A DNA stretch of 64,000 nucleotides from contig NZ_BMJB01000002.1 of the NCBI RefSeq assembly GCF_014642855.1, positions 1 through 64,000 of the forward strand, written 5' to 3'. This document shows, piece after piece, positions 55,918-63,462 of the stretch. Each line of letters opens with the position of its first letter. The first letter of the stretch is position 1. Both the position numbers and the translations under genes were made by a program. The notes beneath the pieces are model-generated. The model made no database searches. It saw only the letters and a list, made by a program, of their open reading frames with translations, and was not told the DNA's origin. Source of the stretch: Edaphobacter acidisoli (GTDB lineage: Bacteria > Acidobacteriota > Terriglobia > Terriglobales > Acidobacteriaceae).

Positions 55918-56223
55918 CTATCACACCAGCCACGGCGGCGAATCTATGCCTGTTGCGAATTGGAGACACCGGGTTGTAACCAGGATGTAACAAAAACCTG
56001 TGGAAACCGCTTATGCAAGAGATACTTGCCCGCCGGGGTGACGAAAATGCTGTTCCAGCCTGGTGCCTGTCAGTAACTAGCTTATTTGCAGATGGTTGCA
56101 GCATGGTTTTTTGGACTGCAACTTGCTGTGTTACCTGAAATCTGCACAGTTTCAAGTGAAGCGGGGAAAATGATCCACAGAATTTTCCACAGATGGCTGT
56201 GCTTTCCCGTGAAAATGACAGAC
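55918..56223. other. Spacer with DnaA-box-like sequences
   Basis: No gene is supported. Three DnaA-box-like sequences are seen: TGTGGAAAC at 55999-56007 (two mismatches to the reverse of TTATCCACA), TGATCCACA at 56171-56179 and TTTTCCACA at 56183-56191 (one mismatch each). The last two are 12 bases apart. Confidence 0.5.
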
Positions 56224-56251
56224 AAAAAGGGAGACCTCATTGAGGTCTCCC
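56224..56251 (-). terminator. Intrinsic terminator after the Skp pair
   Basis: On the minus strand GGGAGACCTC and GAGGTCTCCC pair perfectly with a three-base loop and are followed by TTTTT. It lies 17 bases after the stop of the second Skp-like gene. Confidence 0.95.
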
Positions 56252-56268
56252 TGATACTGCACTGCGTA

Positions 56269-56919
56269 CTATTTTTTGGTGGTCGGAGCGGCCGTGTGCG
56301 CGGGCGCAGGAGCGACTGCGGCGGGCAGCGGCGCGGAGGCGTTGTAGGCCTCAACCACAGCCTTGGTCACGTCGATGTTGGGGCCAATCCACATAATGTT
56401 GCTGGCCTGGCTGGAGACGTCCATCAGCATGGTGAAGCCGTTGTCGGAGGCGTACTTCTTTGCCACGACAGCGACCTTCTGGGCGACCTGGCCGTAGGCC
56501 TCCTGGAGATCGGTGTTGTAGGAAGACTGAGCCTCTTCGGCTTCGCGGGTCAGGCTCTTCTCCTTAGCGTCGATCGCCTTGACCTTAACCTGACGCTGAG
56601 CGTCGGTCATGGTCGCGGGCGCGCTCTGAAGCTCTTTCTTGAGCGAGTCAACTTCCTTCGAGAGCGAGTCGATCTCGGCCTTCTTCGGCTCGTACTTCTT
56701 CTGGACGGCCTGAACGGCCTGCTGTCCTTCGTTGGTAGCGAAGACGGCCTGCTCGAATGCGATCAAGGCGATCTTTGCAGGAACAGCCTGCGGGGCTGCT
56801 TCTGCGGCTGCGGGCCGCGGCGCGGAGGGAACGGCGGGCGCTGCGGTCTGAGCCACACCAGCGGCGGCCGTCATGAGGCCGGCGCTGAGGGCGGAGATGA
56901 GTACGAGATTGCGGTTCAT
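56269..56919 (-). CDS. Skp/OmpH-family periplasmic chaperone (copy 2)
   Basis: A 216-residue exported protein with a signal peptide (about 1-21) and an Ala/Pro-rich linker. Residues 55-165 form the Skp/OmpH core: a strand with KIALIAFEQAVFATNEGQQA, a charged coiled-coil hairpin (KKYEPKKAEIDSLSKEVDSLKKEL ... REAEEAQSSYNTDLQEA) and a closing strand (NGFTMLMDV). Such trimers hold unfolded outer-membrane proteins. AAGGAG precedes the ATG at 56919, so the long upstream frame is not used. 40 bases after the first copy, and closed by a terminator. Confidence 0.92.
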   Translation of the reverse strand: MNRNLVLISALSAGLMTAAAGVAQTAAPAVPSAPRPAAAEAAPQAVPAKIALIAFEQAVFATNEGQQAVQAVQKKYEPKKAEIDSLSKEVDSLKKELQSAPATMTDAQRQVKVKAIDAKEKSLTREAEEAQSSYNTDLQEAYGQVAQKVAVVAKKYASDNGFTMLMDVSSQASNIMWIGPNIDVTKAVVEAYNASAPLPAAVAPAPAHTAAPTTKK

Positions 56920-56959
56920 GCGAGGTGTTGCTCCTTCGAGATGTCTTCCAGGTTGAGTC

Positions 56960-57619
56960 TTACTTCGTGGTGGTGTGGTGGGCCGCGGCGGCTGGGGTGT
57001 GCGCGGTCGGAGCCGATGGCGGCAGCGCGGCAACTCCGGATTGAGCGTTATAGGCATCAACCACGGCCTGCGAGATATCCGTGCCGTTGACGGTCCACAT
57101 CACGTCGAGCCCGCCCTGTGCACCGGTGTTGTTCAACAAAATGGTGTAGCCGTTCGCCTGAACATACTTGAGAACGACCGGACCGACCTTCTTGGCGATC
57201 TTGCCGAGCGCGTCCTGCACGTCAGCGTTGTAGGCGGCGGAGGCATCGTCTGAGTCGCGCTGCAGCTGCTTCTCTTTGGTGTCGATATCGCGTGCGCGGG
57301 CAGCGCGGTCGTCATCGGTCATGGTGGCGGGAGCGCTCTGCAGCTGCTTCTTGAGCGTGTCGATCTCCTGTGCGAGCGACTGGAGAGCGTCCTTCTTCGG
57401 CTCGTACTTCTTCTGCAGGCCCTGGAGTGCTTGCTGTCCTTCGTTGGTTGCTGCGGCCACCTGTTCGTATTCAATGATGGCGATCTTGGAGGGGCCAGCG
57501 TAAGGAGCTGCGGCGGGTGCGGCTGCGGAGGCTTGTGGTCCGGCGGTCTGGGCCACGGCGACTGTGGCCATCATCAGTCCCGCACCTATGGCGGAGACAA
57601 AAGCTAGCTTGCGATTCAT
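56960..57619 (-). CDS. Skp/OmpH-family periplasmic chaperone (copy 1)
   Basis: A 219-residue paralogue of the neighbour with the same plan: signal peptide (about 1-23), linker, Skp core (about 45-160) with SKIAIIEYEQVAAATNEGQQALQG, KKYEPKKDALQSLAQEIDTLKKQLQSAPATMTDDDR and NGYTILLNNTG, and an Ala/Pro/His tail. The coiled-coil arms of the two copies share the run QSAPATMTD. AAGGAG stands before the ATG. It probably makes homotrimers or mixed trimers with the other copy. No bamA, lpxD or other partner is next to it. Confidence 0.92.
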   Translation of the reverse strand: MNRKLAFVSAIGAGLMMATVAVAQTAGPQASAAAPAAAPYAGPSKIAIIEYEQVAAATNEGQQALQGLQKKYEPKKDALQSLAQEIDTLKKQLQSAPATMTDDDRAARARDIDTKEKQLQRDSDDASAAYNADVQDALGKIAKKVGPVVLKYVQANGYTILLNNTGAQGGLDVMWTVNGTDISQAVVDAYNAQSGVAALPPSAPTAHTPAAAAHHTTTK

Positions 57620-58032
57620 GTGCGGTGTGGTGCTCCTTCGGCGATCAATCGAGAATAATCCGGCCTCAGGCGCACATGTTGTATGGCCTTACAAGCCTGT
57701 TCCCAGGACCTTTTGCGATGCACCATGACAAGGCGACATCTACAACTTCGTCCCTCCTGTCGCTGAACGAAACGGACAGGTGAAAAAAAGCGGGTCTGCC
57801 GGAACACATCAGATTATAGGGCTGCGGTGTGGGGCGGTCAAACAAGAATCTTGCGAGGCGATCTCCAGAATTTGGAACTTTGACCTATCCGATTTTCTGT
57901 TTTTGGACGGATCAGGGGGATGGATGGTCTGTAAGTGATGCAGAGGCGGCCCTCGGAGTTTGGAGATTAAATTGCTCTAATGTATTGCATCTCAAGTCAG
58001 AGAGTGCAGCAAGCTTCCTCGGCACGTGCGAT

Positions 58033-58094
58033 GTCATACCCAAAAGAAGGTATGACCCCGGCTTCGAGGTTGCTTCCCAGACGGGAAGCTTTTT
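58033..58094 (+). ncRNA. Candidate small RNA end (hairpin plus terminator)
   Basis: The tandem of a GTCATACC/GGTATGAC hairpin and an intrinsic terminator, with no coding gene upstream on the same strand, is what the 3' end of a small RNA looks like. I cannot find a convincing promoter, so only the end is marked. The alternative is a leader attenuator. Confidence 0.35.
58072..58094 (+). terminator. Intrinsic terminator in the spacer
   Basis: GCTTCCC and GGGAAGC pair around a four-base loop and TTTTT follows. No gene upstream on this strand explains it, except a possible small RNA. It follows the GTCATACC/GGTATGAC hairpin by 16 bases. Confidence 0.82.
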
Positions 58095-58121
58095 CGGGAG
58101 GCCAGTGATGGCCATTAATGC

Positions 58122-58149
58122 GAAGACCGCTTCACTGGAAGCGGTCTTC
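58122..58149. repeat. Perfect 12-pair inverted repeat
   Basis: GAAGACCGCTTC and GAAGCGGTCTTC pair around ACTG. No T-tract follows on either strand, so it is not a plain terminator. It may be part of a structured leader or a protein-binding site. Confidence 0.7.
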
Positions 58150-58687
58150 GACTATTCAGGATTTGTCAGGATTCGCCCGGTGGTTCTCGTTGCCCGCACC
58201 CGAGGTTTGCTCCTTCCCGTAGAGCAGGTTTCGGGGCCAGGCTTGATCACTCCAAACAGCTCTTGCCAAGCTTCTGGTTTGCGCGTAGGCTAGGTCTTGC
58301 CTAGTGGAGCGGCCGTGGGTGCCGATCCTTGTGTGGCAGCAACGGGCGAGATTGGTCTATATAGACTTGCAGCCGACACAAGATTCAGGCGAATCCGGAT
58401 GGTTCGGAGCTCTGTCGTATACAGGTGAGGGTGAAGGAAACGCCAGTAAGGCGTTTCGGGCTGCGTAGCTGGCAGTTACCGGCTTTGGATAGCTGGTGTC
58501 GAGTCCAGTTGGCCGCCGCTAATAGAAGCAGAAGATGTCTGTTTGAGTAAAAATTGAGACCGTTTCCTCCGACGCTGAAATACCGGATTGGTTCGCGCCC
58601 CACCCCGATTGTGGTGAGCGGATGGCCTTTTAGCGTGGAAGAACCCGCGCATTGCGCTTAATGAACGCAGCAACAGGAAGTGGAAGC

Positions 58688-59740
58688 ATGACTTCAGAGC
58701 AGAACGTACCCGAAGTGCCATCGCACCAGGGGCCGGCAATATCCCAATCCAACGACCAGCAGGACGGTAACGTCCAGTTTTCCGGCCAGCCCGCGCAGCA
58801 TGGCATGGGACAGTCCAAGAGCAGCCGGCGCCGCCGCCGCAAGCGCAAGAACAAGACGGCTTCGGATGGCCAGGGACAGCAGGGCGGAGCGCCACAGGCA
58901 GGCGACCAGCCCGTGGGACAGATTCAAGCTGCGGCGCAGCCGCAGGGACAGCAGCATAACCAGGACCAGCACGGTCAAAACGCCGGCGGCAAGCGGTGGA
59001 AGAAGAAGTTCCGCGACCGTGACCGACCGCGCGGTGGCGGCGACAACCAGGGCAACGGCTTCCGCAGCCATGACACGCACCAGCCCGGCAACGTCGTCTC
59101 GGGTTACAAGCGCAAAGGCGGCAAGCAGCAACAGCAGCGTGGATCGCGCGGCTTTGTCGGCCCCATGGACCACAGCTATCGCGCTGTGAATGGCAACTTC
59201 GCCGATGCGCCGCCTTCGACCATCGACGGCATGAATGGAAATTACCAGGGCCGCTCGGGCGGACGCGGCGGCTATCAGGGCGACTCGCAGCCCATCGACT
59301 ACTCGCAGGGCCGCGCGATTCCGATTCCTGAAGGCGCTCCTACGAAGATTTACTTCTTTATCGAAGACCTGTTCATCACCGCGAAGATTCAGGAGACGGC
59401 GCGTAAGCTCGGCGTCAAGGTGGCCTTCGTCAAGAACGATAAGGATGTCGTTGCCGGTCTGATCGGCGCCGAGGAAGATGACCGCGCGGGCCTGATTGTC
59501 TTCGATCTGAACAACGCCAATGCCAAGCCGCTGACGCTGATTCCCAAGCTGAAGGCAAAGCTGAAGCGGAGCACCTCGATTATCGGCTTCCTCTCGCACC
59601 TGCAGGGCGACCTGAAGGCAAAGGCGGTGGAGGCTGGTTGCGATACGGTGATGCCGCGTGCGGCGTTCTCGCAGAACCTTCCCAATCTGCTTCGCCGCTA
59701 TGGGTTCGAGGAAGAGGAAGAGACGAACTTCAACCAGTAA
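58688..59740 (+). CDS. Disordered Gln/Gly/Arg-rich protein with receiver-like C-terminal domain
   Basis: A 350-residue protein in two parts. Residues 1-205 are low-complexity and disordered, rich in Gln, Gly, Arg, Asn and Lys, with a basic patch (SRRRRRKRKNK) near 43-53 and RG/GG clusters (RPRGGGDNQG) that recall RNA-binding regions. Residues 212-340 fold like a response-regulator receiver: strands KIYFFIEDLFI, VKVAFVKN, GLIVFDLNN, SIIGFLSH and DTVMPRAA, where the third strand ends in Asp as the phosphate acceptor would, but the usual acidic pair and the final Lys are not evident. It is therefore a pseudo-receiver. Function unknown. The ATG at 58688 was preferred over a TTG at 58652. Confidence 0.78.
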   Translation: MTSEQNVPEVPSHQGPAISQSNDQQDGNVQFSGQPAQHGMGQSKSSRRRRRKRKNKTASDGQGQQGGAPQAGDQPVGQIQAAAQPQGQQHNQDQHGQNAGGKRWKKKFRDRDRPRGGGDNQGNGFRSHDTHQPGNVVSGYKRKGGKQQQQRGSRGFVGPMDHSYRAVNGNFADAPPSTIDGMNGNYQGRSGGRGGYQGDSQPIDYSQGRAIPIPEGAPTKIYFFIEDLFITAKIQETARKLGVKVAFVKNDKDVVAGLIGAEEDDRAGLIVFDLNNANAKPLTLIPKLKAKLKRSTSIIGFLSHLQGDLKAKAVEAGCDTVMPRAAFSQNLPNLLRRYGFEEEEETNFNQ

Positions 59741-59808
59741 TTGTTCGATGGAACAGCATCATCGCGCGGCGCGGAGTTTTCCGTTGCCGCGTTGCTGCGT
59801 CTGGAGGA

Positions 59809-60153
59809 TTAACCTGGAGGCCATGCCATGGGGCGTCCACCGAGCAGGTGCAGGTGCAGGTGGTGGACCGTCTGGCCGCCGTGGTCGCCTGTGTTGACGA
59901 CGACGCGGTAGCCGTTGTCGAGCTTGTGGCTGCGTGCAATCTGTGTGGCGACAGACATCAGGTGGCCGACCAGCGGCTTGTGCTCGGGGTCAGCCTTGGC
60001 CAGTGAGGCGATGTGCTGTTTGGGAATGATCAGCAGATGTGTGGGAGCCTGCGGGTTGATGTCGGGAAAGCCAATACAGTACTCGTCTTCATAGACACGA
60101 TTGGCTGGGATGGTGCCTGCGATGATCTTACAGAACAGACAGTCATGTGACAT
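59809..60153 (-). CDS. HIT-family nucleotide-binding protein (HinT-like)
   Basis: A 114-residue HIT protein, a purine nucleoside phosphoramidase type. The active-site triad motif is TVHHLHLHLLGGRP near the end, with CLFCKIIAGTIPANRVYED at the start. The ATG at 60153 gives the family length, and the open frame from 60213 adds residues without similarity. It follows the M48 gene by 20 bases on the same strand. Confidence 0.95.
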   Translation of the reverse strand: MSHDCLFCKIIAGTIPANRVYEDEYCIGFPDINPQAPTHLLIIPKQHIASLAKADPEHKPLVGHLMSVATQIARSHKLDNGYRVVVNTGDHGGQTVHHLHLHLLGGRPMAWPPG

Positions 60154-60173
60154 GTGGGCCGGTCTTTCTTGCT

Positions 60174-61487
60174 TCAATGTTGGAAGTACTTCGGGTGATG
60201 GCCTGGGAGCCAAGGGTTGTAGGTCGCCGCGAAGGCGGCCCGTTCGCTGATGGACGGGTGACTGAAGGTCCAGAACTCGACGAAGCGGTTTGGACTGGGA
60301 TTGACGAGTGAGGTTTCACCCAGCAACTGGAAGGCTTGCTGGGCCGTGGTTTGCGGGTCGGCGACGATGCCGTGAATGGCCTCCTGTCCATAGACGTCGG
60401 CGGCGTGCTCCTGGATGCGGCTGTAGCTGTTGAAAATTGGCTCGCTCACGAATGAGAGGATGGAGAGCACGAGCACGAGGACGACGAGCGCGGACCAGTC
60501 GTGTTGCGAGGGCACGCCCCAGGCCGGCCCGTAGCGGCGAATCAGCCATCCGGTGGCGAGATACATCAGGTAGAACTCGATGAGAAGCAGTGCGGCCGAG
60601 AACTCGATCGTTGCGCGGATGTGGCCGAGAACGTAATGTCCCATCTCGTGACCAAAGATGAACAGAATCTCGTTCGGGGTTGCCTTTTGAATGGTTGTAT
60701 CCCATACAACGACGCGTTTAGAGGGGCCGATTCCCGTGACGTAGGCGTTCAATCCAGTCACCTTGGCGCTGGCCTGCATCAAAAACATATGATCTGGCGG
60801 AATGCTGATGCCGCCACGTTGGACCACCTGTTCGAGCTGCGCTACCAGCGTTGGATCGGTCTTTTCGAGTGGCTGAAATTTGTAGAAGAGCGGATCAATC
60901 AGCACCGGTGAGATAAATACGCCGAAGATGACGGCTGCGATTGCTGGTATCCAGAACCAGAACCACCAGCGGCGGGGCGATTTGCGCATCACCCAGAAGA
61001 GCAGCATGACAAACAGCCCGCCCAGCACGAAGGTGAGGCCGAAGCTCTTGGCCTGATCGCCGAACCAGCTTCCCCAGCCTTGCACGGACTGGCCGTAGGC
61101 AACGGCTTCGTGGTGGCCAATCATATCGAGCGGTAGCGTGAGGATGGTGATGATCAGAAGGAGCAGGAACGTGAACAGAAAACCCTGCGCCCAGCGATTG
61201 CCGCTGGCTCCGACGGCCACGCGCTCCATCCAGGCGGCGATGCCGAGCGCGAGGATCAGGACGAGTTGCAGGATGCCCCAGCCGCTCTCGGCGAAGCCGA
61301 GCACCACGCGCACGCGCGAGTAGTCGATGGCCTGCTTCAGCTTGTCCGGGGGCAGGGAATAGGCGGCTGCGCTCTGGCTTGTCTGCTGTGACGCCCGCAC
61401 TGTGGGGGCATTCTGCGCGTGGGCTGGTTTGGCGAAGCTGGCCGCAAGTACGGCGAGCAGGAGCAGGATGGGCCGGAGTCTCTTCAT
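60174..61487 (-). CDS. M48-family (Ste24-like) metallopeptidase
   Basis: A 437-residue membrane metalloprotease with a signal peptide (from the ATG at 61487, cut near residue 25), some five helices, and the zinc motif HEMGHYVLGH with the downstream acidic EPIFNSYSRIQEHAAD typical of CAAX-type Ste24 peptidases. The short periplasmic or cytoplasmic loop before the motif holds DPLFYKFQPLEKTDPTL. Bacterial members take part in membrane-protein quality control; the bacterial substrate is not known here. A longer upstream frame (61658) lacks the family pattern. Confidence 0.92.
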   Translation of the reverse strand: MKRLRPILLLLAVLAASFAKPAHAQNAPTVRASQQTSQSAAAYSLPPDKLKQAIDYSRVRVVLGFAESGWGILQLVLILALGIAAWMERVAVGASGNRWAQGFLFTFLLLLIITILTLPLDMIGHHEAVAYGQSVQGWGSWFGDQAKSFGLTFVLGGLFVMLLFWVMRKSPRRWWFWFWIPAIAAVIFGVFISPVLIDPLFYKFQPLEKTDPTLVAQLEQVVQRGGISIPPDHMFLMQASAKVTGLNAYVTGIGPSKRVVVWDTTIQKATPNEILFIFGHEMGHYVLGHIRATIEFSAALLLIEFYLMYLATGWLIRRYGPAWGVPSQHDWSALVVLVLVLSILSFVSEPIFNSYSRIQEHAADVYGQEAIHGIVADPQTTAQQAFQLLGETSLVNPSPNRFVEFWTFSHPSISERAAFAATYNPWLPGHHPKYFQH

Positions 61488-61704
61488 GCACGGTTTCTCA
61501 GCGGGCGTCTGCAGTCTCGAAAGAAGGCTGCTGCCGTGCAAAGATATCGCCAAAACACTCCGCGCCGCAACAAAGTCCTGCCGGAGCGCGTCTTCATAAG
61601 AAAGATTTGCTCCAAAGATTGGCTTTGAGCAGCGCAACGTGAAAGACATTCGATACACTCACGAACAGTCGTATTTTCCGTAAGCGAAACGAGTTTCTCA
61701 TCTC

Positions 61705-63462
61705 ATGAATAGAAAAAGCATGACGGTTGCCGGTGCAGGATTGGCCGGCCTTGCCTTGGTGTCGATGTTGCTGCCTGCGCGTGTTGTCTTCGCGGCGGCG
61801 AAGCCAGCTGCGGCGACAAACACGGTCCTGGTGGACACGATGGAAGCGGAGCTGCATCGCGCGATGAGCTCGCTGGGCAGCACGGGGGCGGACGGCGCAC
61901 AGCCGAAGCCTTACTTCCTCAGCTATTCCGTGGCCGATGCAGACGATGTTGCCATCGCCTCGCAGTTTGGCGCGATTACCGCCTCGAACGAGAGCCATCG
62001 CCGCTACGCTGATGTGCAGGTGCGCGTCGGCGCGCCCGCCGAAGACAACACGCACGGCGACCACCGCAACAGCGCGCTCACGACCGTGCAGCTGCCCCTG
62101 ACGGACGATCCTGAGGCAATCGCGCACACCTTGTGGTTCGCAACGAATCGCGGCTATGGCAAGGCGCTGGACGCTTATCTTCAGGTGAAGACCGATCAGC
62201 AGGTTCGCGCGAAAGAAGATGACACCTCGCCGGACTTCTCGACCGAGAAGCCTGTGACCGGGATGCTGCCACCTGCCGCGCCGCTCAGTGTGGACCGCGC
62301 AGCGTGGGAGACGCGGTTGCGCGAGCTTTCGGGCATCTTCAAGCAGTACCCGGATGTCTTCTTCAATACGGTTGCGCTTCAAGTCAGCTCGGAGACGGAC
62401 TACTACGTCTCGTCCGAGGGCACGAAGACGGCCACACCCAGCCACACGGCGCGGCTGGTGATCGTTGCCCGCACGCGTGCAGCCGACGGGATGGACCTCT
62501 TCCGCGACCAGACGTTTGAGGCAGAAGACGCGGAGCATCTGCCTGACCAGGCGACCCTCGTCGCCAAAGTCAACGACCTCGCGAAGAGCCTTGCAGCGCT
62601 GCGTGCTGCTCCCGTGACCGAACCCTACAACGGCCCGGCGATCCTGAGCGGACGCGCCGCGGCGGTCTTCTTCCACGAGGTGCTGGGGCACCGGCTCGAA
62701 GGGCAGCGCCAGCGCGGCGATGAAGAGGGCCAGACCTTCACGAAGATGGTCGGCAAGCAGATACTGCCGACGTTCATCAGCGTCGCCGACGACCCGACGA
62801 TGGCTACCTTCGACGGCACTGTTCTGAGCGGCCACTACGACTACGACGACGAAGGCCAGCCAGCCGAGCGCGTCGATCTGATCAAGGATGGAGTGCTCGA
62901 CAGCTTCCTGATGTCGCGGCTGCCTATCGCCAGCTTTGCAAGCAGCAACGGACACGGCCGCGCGGAAGTGGGCCACATGCCGACGGGCCGTCAGGGCAAC
63001 CTGATTGTCAGCTCGTCGAAGACCGTCTCGGACGCCGATCTGCGCGAGATGCTCAAGGCGGAAGCAAAGAAGCAGGGCAAGGCGTACGGGCTCTTCTTCG
63101 AGGACATCTCGTCGGGCTTCGCCGTCACCACGCGCCGCTCGCCACAGGCGTTTCAGGTCATCCCGCTGGTCGTTTATCGCGTGTATGTCGATGGCCGTCC
63201 GGACGAGCTGGTGCGCGGTGTGAGCATTGTGGGGACGCCGCAGGCGGCGCTGCTGCGCATCATGGCGACAGGCGACAAGCAGCAGGTCTTCAATGGCATC
63301 TGCGGCGCGGAGTCAGGCAGCATTCCTGTAAGCGCAGTGGCACCGGCAATGCTGGTCAGCGAGATTGAGACGCAGAAGCAGGCGCAGGGAACAGCGCGTC
63401 CGCCGATTCTTCCCCCGCCCGGAGCGGAGAACCCAGCATCAACCGGAAAGGGTGGCCTATGA
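61705..63462 (+). CDS. Exported TldD-like metallopeptidase
   Basis: A 585-residue protein of the TldD/PmbA family. The signal peptide ends near residue 31, which is unusual because TldD is a cytoplasmic protease in E. coli. The zinc motif HEVLGH is at 324-329, with FFHEVLGHRLEGQRQRG around it, and the C-terminal GICGAESGSIPVSA block that holds a conserved Cys is present. The N-terminal 170 residues are long and rich in strands. In the known pair TldD/TldE the two subunits form a heterodimer; the next gene would be the partner. It overlaps that gene by four bases (ATGA). Confidence 0.9.
   Translation: MNRKSMTVAGAGLAGLALVSMLLPARVVFAAAKPAAATNTVLVDTMEAELHRAMSSLGSTGADGAQPKPYFLSYSVADADDVAIASQFGAITASNESHRRYADVQVRVGAPAEDNTHGDHRNSALTTVQLPLTDDPEAIAHTLWFATNRGYGKALDAYLQVKTDQQVRAKEDDTSPDFSTEKPVTGMLPPAAPLSVDRAAWETRLRELSGIFKQYPDVFFNTVALQVSSETDYYVSSEGTKTATPSHTARLVIVARTRAADGMDLFRDQTFEAEDAEHLPDQATLVAKVNDLAKSLAALRAAPVTEPYNGPAILSGRAAAVFFHEVLGHRLEGQRQRGDEEGQTFTKMVGKQILPTFISVADDPTMATFDGTVLSGHYDYDDEGQPAERVDLIKDGVLDSFLMSRLPIASFASSNGHGRAEVGHMPTGRQGNLIVSSSKTVSDADLREMLKAEAKKQGKAYGLFFEDISSGFAVTTRRSPQAFQVIPLVVYRVYVDGRPDELVRGVSIVGTPQAALLRIMATGDKQQVFNGICGAESGSIPVSAVAPAMLVSEIETQKQAQGTARPPILPPPGAENPASTGKGGL

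Larger units (their letters stand above)
57620..58687. other. 1-kb structured spacer without a supported gene
   Basis: Several hairpins follow one another: GTCATACC/GGTATGAC at 58033-58056, a terminator at 58072-58094, a 12-pair hairpin at 58122-58149, the palindrome GTCTATATAGAC at 58355-58366 and GAAACGCC/GGCGTTTC at 58437-58457. A 154-codon frame at 57829-58293 starts at a GTG with no ribosome-binding site, crosses the hairpins and has no recognisable composition, so I do not call it. The tail of the region is the leader of the gene at 58688. Confidence 0.6.

Noticed and set aside
55918-56223. Chromosomal origin of replication
   Set aside because: No dnaA, dnaN, gyrB or rpmH nearby, and only two good DnaA boxes; too little to call oriC.
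57829-58293. A 154-residue frame in the structured spacer
   Set aside because: GTG start without ribosome-binding site, crosses a terminator and hairpins, and no family resemblance.
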